Assembly (NCBI GenBank): GCA_013420905.1
Contig: JAAXNY010000004.1
Span: 4,650,001 to 4,714,000, forward strand
Origin: Collybia mongolica
Taxonomy: Eukaryota > Basidiomycota > Agaricomycetes > Agaricales > Clitocybaceae
Direction of reading: 5' to 3'
Length of the DNA stretch: 64,000 nt
The translations under genes and the position numbers were made by a program. Positions 22,685 through 34,920 of the stretch are shown here, piece after piece. Below the pieces are notes generated by a model. That model made no database searches. It saw nothing but the letters and a program-made list of their open reading frames with translations, and was not told the DNA's origin. The stretch's first letter is position 1; each line of letters begins with the position of its first letter.

Positions 22685-25600
22685 TTACTTCCAATCCAGA
22701 TTCAGATATACCCTGAGGTGTAATAAGATTAATGATTTACTCACCATAAAATACATGCGACGCCCTTGTGCGGGGTTGATAGGCAGGAAATCCTTTCTAA
22801 ATGCTGCGATCATTTCTTCTGGTGAGCCCCCTTGGGCAGAGGACGACGCAGCATCCGATGCGTGGCCACCCGTAGGATCGAAATGGTTCCGCGCACGGGA
22901 GCAGACTATGTCGGCATCTGTCAGAGGAGAATTATCAGCGTATTCCTGCGTCTGGTGGGAATTTCTTACAATAAACAGGAGCTGGGATCGAGACAGACCT
23001 AGTACATCGCGCATAGACATGACAAAGAGCGAAAGACAAAGCTTGAAGCGAGTCGGCGCTGGATTTGCGGGAAAGTTAACGCTTCATGTTCGCATGGAAG
23101 GCAAAGTAGCGTACTGAAATCCAAAACTCTAGAAATTCAATTGGAGCCGGTTAGCTTCTGTAGATTACGCAGTCTCTAGGCTCGTTTAGACTTACGTCGT
23201 ATAAAACCTAGATGTCCGTAAATACATCAATGCCTGAGGCAGGATAGAAATGAGTCAGGATGGACATCTCACATAGTAGTGGGATGGCCTGCTTGTTCCG
23301 AGTAACCCACCATGGCTTAGGAGGTAGTAATCGAAGTCCGTTGGATGACAGATATCGGTGTCAATCACTGTTCCAGCGGGGCAGTTACCAGACCTATCGC
23401 CATCCCCAGGTCGCTGAGGAAAAAACCTACGTGTGTTATATTAGTACAAGCTGAGGGCACTGTTCAGGAAACGAAAGCCCACCGGATATGATGTCGCTTT
23501 CCAACGATGATTAGGGTAATTTTTGGGTTTATATCAAAGTCTTCGCAAGCGCCTAAAGAGAATTGTGGTGAGATAGAATAAAACTACCACATTGGCTTGT
23601 AGCTCACGCTTTATCTCTGGTAATTCTGTTAGAAATATGATTATTATGATATTCATGGTATTGGAAGGGCGGCAAACAAACCTCGGTCGAGTACTTGCTG
23701 GAATTCACCCTCTGAAACACCATCTACGATTGCCAACCTGGGTGAGCACTAGTTGTATTAGGGGGTCAATAAAATACCTCGATAGAATATCAAACGTGTA
23801 GGTTTGAGCTTCTGCCTCTTCTCTACATTCTTACCATACTCCATATACTCTGAAAGGGCATGCTAAACCAAGTTGTCAGAATCGTTTTGGACAAAGATCT
23901 CGTCCACATCACCTTCACCATGTCGTACATATCCACAATTATTTGCTGACGTGTGGGCTGAACACGTGTTGATGCAATATATTTTGCACAATTCGAATCG
24001 ACACTTGACACGAGAGCAGAGTAAGATGGTCGATCGAAGACGCTTGCTGGTGGGTCCATCACATCTGCGCCTTTGATACAAACGATTGTCAGAAAAATAC
24101 AGTACCATGATAAAAATGTAGGTTCAGGACGTACCCATGATGATCGTAGGGTTATTCGGGTCGCTCAGAGCGTTGAAGGAAACGGGATCAGGAATCACAT
24201 TGACTCCACCCAGTTTAACATTTACTCTAGATCATAATTGGTCCCACCATCCGGTCGTTTTAAGATAACTTACTTCAATAGAACATTCGCCCAATACTGT
24301 TCCTTCGCTCGGTTGCATTTACTAGATTTCAAACATTGCGTGGCAACTCCAGTCTAGATAATCTAGTCAGAGCGGCTCCTAATAACGAAAAATTATAACA
24401 GGGTTTACCTTGATATCTCCAAAGCTGAAAGATCGGAAACGGTTTAGCAAGGACGTCTGAAACGCGACTCAGTATAACGTACTGCTTGACTTTTGTATAC
24501 ATCTCTCCGCCGTGTTCCGGGAGGACTACAAATATCAAGTTCGGAAGCTCGCCCTTGGTCGCTCTGATTTCGTTTCCCGCATCGCGGAGATGCTGTCAAC
24601 AACCGTTAATCTATACCGCGGGGAGCGCACAGTTTAAACTACCTTAAAAACATCCCCTTGGCCATTTTCGTACTTGACATATGGCGTAGGGTTCGTTATT
24701 TGTATTCCTAATAAACCCCATGATCGTCAATGAAAATTGTCATGCCAAAGCGACATATATTTGGACATACCGAACTTTCGAGAAGCTGATTGGATTCCCT
24801 GAATTATATCACCAACCGCCTGGTCTGTGAATCTTCCACGAGATTCGTAAATGATGATAGCCCAGTTCTTGATCGGGTTGGATTGAAAAAAGCACTTGTC
24901 AACCCTACGGGGGAGATGGAATGAGTTATACGGTAAGAAAGAGCGGAGCCGTCCAAAAGAAACTCACATATTCCACATTCCATTTGCCGGCGCCTACAAA
25001 TATAAATAAACACCAATTAATTAAAGATTAGTCTAGTCTTACGACAGTCCGTTGTTTGCCGCTTTTACCATACATGAGTTTCGGAGGGCTGAGAACCCGC
25101 GCCTTGGCGGATAGTGGATCTCCGTTAGCGGTTTGTATGTCCAAACCAAATTCGCGAACATATTCGGATTGTCCATATGCCAGGGTCTAGCGACGGCATG
25201 AGGATAGATCCTCGGAAATAGTTCGCAACACTTACCTGGAGCCCGGCTTTGATGCTGTTGAGTCGGTCGACTGGCTTCGAAGTAGCAAAACTGAGAACAT
25301 CCGATACTTTTTCTGGTGGTACCTGCTTTTTCGCTAGTTGGCCCTTTGGAACGGTACAAAGTTCAAGAGGTATCCAAGCCTGGTTCCCGACCTGTGAAGT
25401 ACGTGTAAATTAAAGTGATTGTTAGGAAGAGATTCTACTGACCTCAATACAAACGTTGTGAGGATAGGCCAGTGTAATGTTCAGATGTTTCTTGAAGTAG
25501 CTTTCGACAGTGAGAACTGTGCCGTCCCGCATCGTGAATTTCAAATTTTTCGCGCTGTCGGAGGTGAGCTTCTTAATTGAGCGCATCGATTTACTGTGTT

Positions 25601-26820
25601 TTATATCAACACGTAAGCGGGCCACAAAGTCCTGCAAGCGTCGTCGCTGATCGTTAGGAATCCGAGCTGCGGCCAGATCGTTGTAGTTTGCAGGTGGCCT
25701 ACCCAGAAATTCCAAGCACAGTGACATAAGACTTCCGTGTTTGTACATAAGTCCAGTGGTGATATCGACATTGATGAGCATGCGCCCCAGAGTTGGTCGA
25801 ACAGATTGGAAATAGCCACGCCACAATACGAGTCCACCGCCAATACTCCGGGAACCGGTTTCAGTGAAAAAGGAGCGTGTATTAAACGGCAGATCCGCCA
25901 GCGTCGGCACCATTCGTACTGCAATATTAAGCGCCTGTACTTATCAGTTAAATGCGACGTAAAGATACTAAGACATAGGGCTTACCATTATTCCCGCAAG
26001 GACTTTGTTATCTTGTGGCTGTTCCTGGTGAACGAAGCGGTGGAGAGACCTAAGTAATTGCATTCATACTTGGCCGAGTCGCTCAGCACCGAACAAAAAC
26101 GCACTCAAGATTGATTTCCTGTACTTTAGTAAGGGTAACTTCATATGGCCGAGGAGGTCGTTCAGACTTGGTCGGTTTGTCGTCATCAAGGTAGAGGACA
26201 AACTAGGAATAGTACTTAAAAAAGCAGTCATGAGAAAAATATTTGGGATTCGGCTACCTTTTCAGAATCTGTATCGCCAAGCGGTAATTGGTAGGTCGCA
26301 AACAAATTTTTCTTCCCGTCGTAAATGACTTGACGTGTGAAGACTTGTGGGGCGGACCTCCTCAGAACCTTGAAGATATGTAGGTTTCTACGAACAGAGA
26401 GCGTGGGAGTGATTACTAATTTCAAAGGTCAGTGTCGTAATGTGCGAGGGCCAAATTAAACGTACCGACTATAATGAGTGAGATATAGAACGAGTGGCTT
26501 AAGTAACGATAATAAGTGTAACGTTCTGAACTGACCATCATAGTGGTATATCATATTATCCGGGACGTTAACGACAAATGCATTGACATTGATGGTTAGA
26601 GGTCTTCCCGCCGTGCCGATATCTGGGCGACGGACACCAACGGTACTTATCGCAGCTTCAAAAAGTTAAACGGCCAAATTACTGTATTATTCATATGAAG
26701 CTCAAACTCACCCGCAATGCTAGGGTGGCCAACGGTAATGCCGCTACGAGGTGCGCCATGCCCGCGGCCAGGCCCACCTCTGGGTGGACGGCCGCGACCT
26801 TGTGCACTTCGTGGGGGCAT
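22685..26820 (-). CDS. Argonaute (RNA interference), N-PAZ-MID-PIWI, many exons
   Basis: Small-RNA-guided silencing protein of the eukaryotic Argonaute family. ATG at 26820 opens an RG-rich tail ([15 protein letters not shown]). The N domain has ITINV-type strands and [20 protein letters not shown]. Linker 1 has [20 protein letters not shown] and [21 protein letters not shown] ends [12 protein letters not shown]2 has [13 protein letters not shown]. In PIWI the first catalytic Asp is in GADVMDPP, the next catalytic Asp in [11 protein letters not shown] (across an intron), and the His in [13 protein letters not shown] (codon 23279-23281). The C-terminus has [27 protein letters not shown] and RRMYFM. 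The glutamate expected in RQEII is Gln (TRQQIIVDM, codon 23943-23945). I could not join VLYD (23196-23207) in frame to ADSLQ (23043-23057), so a frameshift or unusual intron is possible. The exact stop is unsure: MYFM meets a GTGAGT, and the read-through frame stops at 22685. Confidence 0.88.
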
Positions 26821-28208
26821 AGTTGATCGATTAGCAGAGCAATTTTTCAATGTCAGAGGGGGTTCTTACGACTTGTTCACAGGACGCCTCCTTTTAAGGC
26901 GCAAGCGGATATTGCCGAGTGCTTCTATTGGGGTCAGGAGGCTAACCCCCCCCCACCAGGCGGTGCTACCCTAGAACGTGCCGCAGCAATGCCTGCGAAA
27001 GATTGATGTCAGATGACAGGTGATTCCATCATCAAAACTGGGCGCTAGCTGGATAATTCAGCAGGACGTTCACAACTGCAGTTTTATATGAGAACAGAGT
27101 CAGAGGTTTCAGGGTTGTGCAAAGTGCGATGTTCGAACAGAAATAGGAATTGACCGTGCAAAGCCAATCCGGAATCCTAGAGCGAAAGGCATAAATAGAC
27201 AGGGCTGCGGTGGTGATTGAGCGGGTGAATATCGACCGTAAATACACTGTCCCCAAAGGGGTTACTCAAATAACTTTGACGCCCTCGGGCAGAAGGTTCT
27301 ACATTGATGGCGAGTGGGAAGTTTCTTGTTGCGATTGAAATTTTATTTGTATATATGTAGGGATTATCGAGAGGGGTACTTGGTAGGTGGAACATTCCTT
27401 TTGCAGTGAAAAAGGAGCTTCGAGTTCGTAAGAGGTCACTAAGATTGAAGAGGCCGGCTCCCAGTAATGTTATCAGATTGAGATTTCGAATGTGGGAGAT
27501 GAACCCCAATTCTCGATCTGGGCATCCCAATTGACGGATTTAAATAATCGGGAGCACGTGCAGTACGCTTCGGCGAGAGTCCCATGATCCACAGGAAGTA
27601 AGGTTGTGGAGAAAGAAGGGCGGCAGTCCTCTACAGTTATATCATCTAAGCCGTCGTGCGTGGACTTCTGTGGGCCGATGATTTCGAGCTTGTGGAGGCT
27701 TGGAGTGATCTACATAGGCATCCTATAAGAGTTGGCCGCTTGCGATCAGCCTAAGAGCGCGACAGGACCTCAATAGCTCTCCCAGTCCATCAAGGCTAAG
27801 AGATCGACACGCAGAAAGCTGTGCCACTCCATACACTGGCTCTCGCTAATCCACAGTTTTCACCAGCAAATGGCAGGCGATGGCAAGCCAGTTGGAGTAT
27901 TTTTTGCACGCGCCAGCGCACCACAGATCGCGGGAGGTCCGGGTGTGAAAGTTCAGCCCAAACACAAGCAGATGGTGCAGGGCGGGGTCGCGCAGGGTTT
28001 TACCACCTCAGGATTGCATTTGAATTGTACGAAAATGGCGCTTGCTTCCAAGTAGCTTCTCTTGAGAGGAGGAGCCTAAGGTTCTGTTCATTCATTAGTT
28101 ATTGTTGCAAGTTTTATGGCAGTCTGTCGTGGGTGGAGGTGGAGGTTGAGAATATGACCGAATCAAAGGTTGAAGTAGGGCCACGTGCCGATCCACGTAT
28201 GTATCACG
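26821..28208. other. Intergenic, possible degraded F-box-like fragment
   Basis: On the minus strand about 27.4-27.7 kb there is an open segment with leucine-rich character (ITPSLHKLEIIGPQK), similar in style to F-box protein tails. It is broken and without a start. A 61-codon plus frame at 27870-28055 (MAGDGKPVGVFFARASAPQ) is unassigned. Confidence 0.3.
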
Positions 28209-28452
28209 CTCAGTAAAAAATAAAGTCAAACTTTAGTCGCGAGTTTTGACATCACCCAAATGTAATGGTCAAGAGCCAGCCCAAAGTAGTCAAAAACCAT
28301 TCATTTTCTCCCAAATGACTGAATACACATTAAAAGTTGACAAAATCATGAGTTGGAATTACCATTTTTGTTGACTCTTGTATGACTTTTTGTTGACTTT
28401 GTCATTACTGCTGAGTTTACACTGACTATGCATGACTTTATTTTTTACTGAG
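28209..28452. mobile_element. 244-bp MITE with 20-bp perfect terminal inverted repeats
   Basis: The left end CTCAGTAAAAAATAAAGTCA (28209-28228) is the exact inverse of 28433-28452. It is flanked by the direct repeat TATCACG (28202-28208 and 28453-28459), or 8 bp GTATCACG if the last G belongs to the duplication. A 7-8-bp target duplication points to a hAT-like transposase. The inside is rich in GTTGAC/GTCAA motifs, as in subterminal binding sites. No coding capacity. Confidence 0.85.
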
Positions 28453-28459
28453 TATCACG

Positions 28460-29065
28460 TGAGTGACGCGTCGAAGTGTCTGCGCGCTGCGAAGCAAAAA
28501 CGTATATTTGGGCTATTCTGGTATCAAATGAACGAGATTACGCTAGTGCGCCTTGCTATGATACCACATAGTAACTTGGAAAACATTCGCGAAGACCTGA
28601 CGCGTGCCATTTTGTGCAATATCAGCCGAACGCCACGTGCTGATTAAATTTATTGCGCGTGTCACATGTCACGCGTACAACGCGTACTTAGCCTCCAACT
28701 TGCCTCCAACCTACCTCCAACTTACGCCCGCTCATCTCCAAGCCGATATGTGTGATTGATCTGAAGTATGATGAAAGTGCAACCCCCACCCCCCCAACCA
28801 TCAGATAATAGAAATAACGTCAAAGTGCCCGCCGCAGAGAGAGGTAAGAGATCGCGCATATCATCACTGTCAATTGTGCGTTACTGATGATCTACGGCTA
28901 GCCTACAAGAAACAAGTCCATCAATATTTACAAGGACAAGCGGTCGTATTGATAAAACCGACAGGCTCTGTTAGGTTTGATTAATATTAATTAGTACGTT
29001 ATTACAACGAGAAACACTAGAGACGTACCAGTACAGCAACCAAAACTACCGCAAATACAGCGCAC
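28460..29065. other. Intergenic
   Basis: No gene recognised. Three near-identical 10-12-bp units (CCTCCAAC + CTTG/CTAC/TTAC) stand in tandem at about 28690-28725. Confidence 0.35.
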
Positions 29066-29410
29066 TCAAGCGCAAAAGTTAATGTTCATCGTCATCATGG
29101 ACCCGTTCCAAGTCCCACCATCCTTGTGTCCAAGGCATGTATCAATGATGTCCTGAGTAGAGTCCCAGCACTGCTGCTGAGAAGCAAAGGCCCCAACTCT
29201 CTGAAACCTCGAGCTGAAGCCACTGTCGGCATTGTAGTCCTTGGAGCCTCCACTTCCTTTCCAATCAATGTTGCAGTAGTCCTCACGGAATTTCTCGAGG
29301 GCGTCGTGGTCAGCACAGCGATGGGATCCGCCTTGGGAGTAGCATTCTGCAGCAGATACGCCAGTGGCAAGGGCGACAATGGGAATAAGGAGGGCCAATG
29401 AGAGCTGCAT
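29066..29410 (-). CDS. Small secreted cysteine-containing protein, 114 aa
   Basis: The ATG at 29410 begins a textbook signal peptide (MQLSLALLIPIVALATGVSA), so the upstream in-frame codons are not used. The mature part has six cysteines: CYSQGG, HRCADH, DYCNID, QQCWDS, DTCLGH and the last NFCA, which could form three disulphides. Motifs HRCADHDALEKFREDYC and HKDGGTWNG are distinctive, but I cannot name the family. Small secreted proteins of this kind are common in fungal secretomes and are often called effector candidates; no activity is inferred here. Single exon. Confidence 0.65.
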   Translation of the reverse strand: MQLSLALLIPIVALATGVSAAECYSQGGSHRCADHDALEKFREDYCNIDWKGSGGSKDYNADSGFSSRFQRVGAFASQQQCWDSTQDIIDTCLGHKDGGTWNGSMMTMNINFCA

Positions 29411-31420
29411 CTGGAGTAAAGACATGAGCATAGGCAGTAGAAATGAGACCTCGAGTGCAATACCTTGGACTTGGGCAAGTTGCTTTGGTAGATGGTAGAT
29501 TTACTTTTTAGAATTAGGCGAAAGGTTTAGCGCTTTTATATGCTTTCCAAAGGCTCATAGTCTATTTTAATAATAATAATTGCTAAAATCTCCTGTAGCA
29601 TCGGACAGTAGAATCTGGGTTAGAGGGAGTGAACTCTGTCTATGGTCTCCAACGATGATTCTTCTCTCCGGATCATAAAAGGTTGCGCAACAAGCTGGCG
29701 TTGCGAAGAACGTAGTAAACGGCAACTAGATCAACTTACCTCTGATACAGCGTGAAACTCTTGTATTACCCTGGTGAAATTTGACGAATGTTCTATAATA
29801 ATGGTATCCCTTTAACATCACTCAAGTAATATATAGTCAGTCGCAAGAAGGAGAATAAGGGATCGCGTATCTTCGGCCCACATAAGCTGTCTGGATACCC
29901 AGTGAAACTTATACTAGCGAGAAACTTGGGTTTCGGGTTTCCGGAATTAGGACGTCACAAGCGCCCGAAGATCAAGTATTTTGATGTCTTACGGCACACT
30001 TATCCTCAATATGTCACTTTGCTATACTCCATTACACCCGCATAAACAAATTTAAATAATGAATAGGCTTCTGGGATCATGTTAGAACCGTGAAATCAGA
30101 AAAGCGACGGCCTTTTAGACCGACAAAGGCAAAAGTTTCGTATGAAACAGAACAAGGTCAGAAACAACCCTGACCTATTTTTAGTCACTGAGTAGGGCAA
30201 ATTATTATCGCAACTTCCTGATGAGGTGGAGCTGATGGCTGATATCCAAATGTTTCGTCACTCCACCTTTGGTTGCCCGCGTAATTCCACGAAAAATATT
30301 GCAAGGACTCACTATAAGCGGAAAGCAGCCTCACGCGTCGGCTTCATTACAGGGGTTAAGTTGACTAGATGGTCCGCCAGTTCTTATAACGAACTGTCCT
30401 GAGCGCCTAATATTAATCTGACAGGGACAATCCCCCTTGCTATGCGAACAACAATATTAGGGTCGTAAAGAGTCCAATGAGAGATATCATTCCTCAAGAC
30501 GCAGTCAGTTCAAAATGGGGAGGAGAGTGAAATACATCCTCGTTCTAGACCCTCCTGGTAGTGGGCCCACAGTCTCTAATCCATACGGTATAACTGAAAC
30601 GTTGTTGAAATTCCCAAGTGGTCTAGCATACCGGTCATGACCGATTCGAACCAATTATTCACTCCATATATGTCCGGTACTCATCATGCTGCTGAGGCTC
30701 TCGGTAGTAGTACTATAATATCACATGGCATACTTTTTCTGCATAGCTCTCCAAGATGGCCTGAGCCGCCTTTAATTGACAGCGGAGGCACGGATATAGT
30801 AAACATCGTTTAACACAGAGATTCAATGTACATCTCACGAAGTAGTACGAGGAACCTAACAAATAATTGATATTGTCCGGTGCCGGTGGTGACGCATTGA
30901 TGGGAGAAGGCTAAAAATAAATAAAATGATGATGATGACCTTCGTCGAAATGTTTATGACTGCGCCGCTGTTGCCTTCCTGCCATTATCTTCCATTCCGA
31001 TTAGGATGACAGGAAATGAAGAGAATCAGCGCATCGAAATTTGGTGGTACTATGCTAACTCATCGCGGAAGATGGACGCCGCACTATAGGTCCTTGTACC
31101 GCCTACTGTCAATTCCTTACCCAGTTCGTGAAGTCTGGGCATCTTTGGGCAGGAAGAAATACCTGATCAACAAAGCAATTATCTTTGACAACGTAGGAGT
31201 CTCTTCACCAAGTCAATTCAAGGTCAATCAGTTACATTCACCACTACATATGTCCGATTCAGTCCTTCCAAACAGAAGTTTCCCATCACGGATTATTATA
31301 TCTAATTGTTGTTAACTTTCTGGCTCCACAAACGAAAGAATAGGTCCTCACCTGCGCCTAGCAAGTTCCACCGAAGATCCTGACGCATTTCGGAGCCCAC
31401 TGGGTGAATTTGACACAAGT
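29411..31420. other. Gene-poor 2-kb stretch
   Basis: No coding region with recognisable features. A plus-strand frame at 31016-31315 lacks protein-like character. A short GAT repeat occurs at about 30927-30938. Confidence 0.35.
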
Positions 31421-31654
31421 CTAATCGGATGCGTAGGATAAGAAGACTCCCGTGCAATCGTGATTGCGATAGAATCGCGCAGTGGCTCTCTCGAAGTTGA
31501 CCTTCGCTGATCTGACGTTGTAGTTGGCCAGACCGGTGTCACCGCAAGAGGAGATGGCGGCGATGGTGGGTGAACAGTTGGTGCCCTCGCTGGGGTAGAC
31601 GATAGTTGCGCTGGTGAGGGAAACGAGGGAGAGGGTAGAGTAGAGGAGCTTCAT
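31421..31654 (-). CDS. Small secreted protein, 77 aa (tentative)
   Basis: ATG at 31654 gives a signal peptide (MKLLYSTLSLVSLTSATIV) followed by a short mature part with three cysteines (TNCSPT, SSCGDT, DCTG) and the string ATARFYRNHDCTGVFL. An odd cysteine number and the abrupt end suggest the true C-terminus may lie in a further exon that I did not find. No family recognised. Confidence 0.5.
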   Translation of the reverse strand: MKLLYSTLSLVSLTSATIVYPSEGTNCSPTIAAISSCGDTGLANYNVRSAKVNFERATARFYRNHDCTGVFLSYASD

Positions 31655-33287
31655 ATCGAGTAGGCTTAACTTTTTCACAACGAGGAGTTGTTGGGACCGT
31701 TTGGCTGATTTTATACTGGTGATGTTAGTTGAGCTTTTATACCTGCAAAATCCCGTACTGGAGGTAAAGTCAATCCGCGCAGGCAGTCTCCAGCTGGTCA
31801 CGCGACGAGATTCTTGTCATTTACGCACTGCGCTCACGAAGGAGTACACCGACAAAGATCTCTTGGACACTTGGTTCATGCGCTTCGACGCCACAACTCC
31901 AGGGAAAGGGCCAAGATCGATATATTAAAAATACGAGCGATGTCTGGATGCGTTAGGGATGCGTGGTAGCCATGACTGACCATCGTAATCCTAGTTTATC
32001 ATGGATGTGGAGTTTGCACATGGTGAAGTGTGATCTTGGTATTAGCAAGGGGGGATTTCCCTAACCAATACATACAGGCGGGGCTACATCAAATCGAACA
32101 AAATATCAATCAGGGTTTCATCATCCAACAATTAGGGCATTGGGTGATTCACGAAGACGTACTATGGGAACAACAATTTCCGCGTCACAGGAGGGTAACG
32201 CGCCCCCTCTTCAAACCAAGCAACCTGCGGGACCTGTTTACGGGAAGCACAAAATGCACCCAGCCCCCCCAAAATCGATAAGGTTGCTGGTTAAAGACAT
32301 ACGCGCCTCAGAGTGTTATAATTTTGGCAGCAATAAAATTTAATTTAATTTAATTTAATTTTACACGAAATATCCGAGGCGTTTGACTGTCATCATCGTG
32401 CACAGTTGGAGGAAGGCGATAAGGTACACTTTGTTTTAAAGCGTATTATGTAACGAACGGGGACCAATGTGATATTGGACACTTTTACCCGGAAAAGTGG
32501 TAAATTTACATTCGGGCCGAAGTCTAAATAGTGTTAACGACAAGTTCACATGATGCGCGCTCGGTTTGCGGGGTCTGCAGGTCGGGGGTTGAATATACCG
32601 CGATTACACTGGCAGTGGTACTCCCACGTACATATACTTGAGATCGGGTATGGTTAAAGCGATACAGGTGAAGAATCCGATAGGCTAAAGTCTTAGGGTC
32701 AACTTTACAAAGGAAGTCGTTAAGAGAGTTCGTTTGACTCACCTTGCATTGCTGAAAATGCCCAGAGCTGCAGAGCATAATCTCAGAATGTCGTTCGCCA
32801 TCTATCCTCTGAGCATTACGTTACTCCGTCTCTTGCGGATGCATAATCTAGTCGCCAGTTAGTTGATTTACCGGCGAGAATTATTGCGGGCCAAATAAGG
32901 GTGTGCAAAGCCAAGAAATAGCGGAATGGAGAGGCCCTGAGTGCCAAGCGATGTACTTCGTGTACGCAAGAACAACAGCCCGAATACGCCGAACAAATTG
33001 AAATTCGCCATGAATCATAATTTATCAAAGATCTTATGCGAAAAGGTCGTCTTCATCAGCGGCGATCCGGGGTCGGTTTTGTAGTTGCGGTGGGTGACAG
33101 TGGGTGACACGTTCACCGATGATCTCAGAGAAAGGTTTAACTTCATTGTAGTCGGGTGATGAAAACTAGAGAGCCGAATACATTCCCAAAAGAGAGACAG
33201 CTGCAATCTGTAATACTCCAAGAGATCACCAACGAGAGAAGGGCTGTTGAGATTGGAACGCACCTCTCCCGAAAATATGTAGTACCT
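31655..33287. other. Gene-poor stretch
   Basis: Short frames only. A minus-strand frame at 33015-33263 follows a possible GTAAGT donor at the end of the next gene but does not join convincingly. A TTTAA microsatellite lies at about 32337-32362. Confidence 0.35.
32337..32362. repeat. TTTAA microsatellite, about five units
   Basis: Tandem TTTAA units are directly visible. Confidence 0.8.
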
Positions 33288-33746
33288 CTACTTACCAACC
33301 GATTTCTTGATCGTAGTAATCAGATCCTTCCACTGTTCATCTGCAATATTCCTAGCCCCTAAGTCCGCCATTTCAACGGTACACAGCTCATCCACAACAC
33401 CCAAAGCCTTTAGTGCCACTTCAACCGCTTTCGCCAATGTTGAGTCGTTAGTCATCCACTTCCACGGAGCCAGTTTAGGGGCATCAGGATCGCCCATCGC
33501 AGAGTTAAACGCCTTGATAAGCAGATGCGCCACGACACCACCCTTATCTTCATACGTGAGCTTTTCGAGGTGGACTGGGCCTTCACAGTGAGAAAACCGA
33601 GACCCTGGATTGACGAGCATCAAGAGGTCAGCTTCAGGCTCGATGTCAACATGTCGTATGGTAAAGATCCAGTTGTTTGTGACTAGCTTCGAAGTCGTGA
33701 GCTTTGTCCTGGGAAGCGCGTTGAATGTCTGGACGTCGTTTGACAT
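33288..33746 (-). CDS. Conserved-looking hypothetical protein, 152 aa
   Basis: The ATG at 33746 (MSNDVQTFNALPRTKLTTS) opens a single frame with well-structured composition: KLVTNNWIFTIRHVDIEPEA, then LMLVNPGSRFSHCEGPVHLE and a helical, Lys-rich end (TVEMADLGARNIADEQWKDL, KKSVGK). There is no signal peptide or membrane segment. The stop at 33288 overlaps a GTAAGT, so the last residues could be replaced by a downstream exon. I do not recognise the family. Confidence 0.5.
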   Translation of the reverse strand: MSNDVQTFNALPRTKLTTSKLVTNNWIFTIRHVDIEPEADLLMLVNPGSRFSHCEGPVHLEKLTYEDKGGVVAHLLIKAFNSAMGDPDAPKLAPWKWMTNDSTLAKAVEVALKALGVVDELCTVEMADLGARNIADEQWKDLITTIKKSVGK

Positions 33747-34691
33747 GATGATTGGAAGCAAAAAAGAAAAACGGATCGGATTCGGACTTCGGATATAAGT
33801 CTAAGCGTAAGTACAAGCAATCAATAATCTTATCAGTGGGGAGGGGCAATTGCCGGTTATTGCCGGTTATTTTTGCTTTGTTTATAATTGTTTGTCGGCC
33901 TGGAAAAGCACCATTTGATGACCCACATCGCTGGTGGCTCAGAAACTGAAGATAATGGATTGGTCTAATAGTAAAAGTTGTTCAAAATATTTTCCCAGAG
34001 AGGGTCTTTGTGTCCAAATTTTTGATTCCCTCATATTTTTCAAGATTCATCAAAATTACATATGTTTTTTGGGCCTGTGAAGGAGAAAACAAAAAAAATC
34101 AAAAAATCCACCACAAAGACCCTCTTGCCCCTGAGAATTCATGTAGGATTGATCAAGGAAGTTAAGCCATATTGTGGCCAAGGAAGATGTCAGCGATGGC
34201 GCACTGTTGTCTGTTACCTCGCCTGTGGTCTGAAATTTAGATAGCCGAGACGCATCAAGTCACTAAATTACATACCAAATCTAATCAGCAGTGAGCCGAA
34301 TATGGAAACATGTTATTTAAAACCCAGCTCAAAACTACACCCCCATGAAAAATAATTAAATTCTCATTGATGCAGTGTTCTATAGAGCTCAAAACAAGAC
34401 AGGAACTCTTCACATGTACTGTCCTTCAATTTCCACTAGCTTGACATGTTTTATCTCATGAGAATGTGCTCCCAAAAGTGTGAAATATCGGTTGGGTCAC
34501 AAAATCTCTCCAAATTTGACATTTGTTTACTTGTATTATAAATGCGGAGTAGGTAATCATTGCCCCTCCCCATTATCAGATATATATTGAACATTGACCA
34601 GTAGGATCGTTGCACTCTGGTAGGTTTTTTTTAATTAACAAACTACCCTAATAAATGGAGTAAGAGACATACCTTTTACACATTGTTCATA
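33747..34691. other. Intergenic
   Basis: No gene recognised; AT-rich. A tandem pair of TTATTGCCGG-like units lies at 33848-33872. Confidence 0.35.
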
Positions 34692-34693
34692 TA

Positions 34694-34903
34694 CAGTGGC
34701 TCAAAAAACTGCCCCAATGTTTGTACATTTTTGAAAGATCAATATGGTATGAAGTGCTGACATAAGCAGGGGACCTGGGGTAATTATGTAAGATACTATG
34801 ACATCGTGGCTTTCCAATGGACCCTGGATCATGTGATTTGGATCAAAACCCATTAAGCTATAGGCCAAACAAAATGATTACTCATTGGGGCAGTTTTTTG
34901 ACC
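34694..34903. repeat. Left terminal inverted repeat of Tc1/mariner, 210 bp
   Basis: Near-perfect inverse of 36092-36300. The repeat itself begins and ends with inverted copies of a CAAAAAACTGCCCC motif, so the 15-bp motif occurs four times in the element. Confidence 0.9.
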
Positions 34904-34920
34904 CTCTATTAATTTTCTAT

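Noticed and set aside
27020..27540. Possible third Argonaute fragment (RTRSSFFTAKG resembles [10 protein letters not shown])
   Set aside because: The similarity is confined to about eight residues and neighbouring blocks do not follow the Argonaute order.
28600..28640. Match of ATATCAGCCGAA to the flank of the 825-bp element
   Set aside because: Too short, and no inverted repeat end accompanies it.
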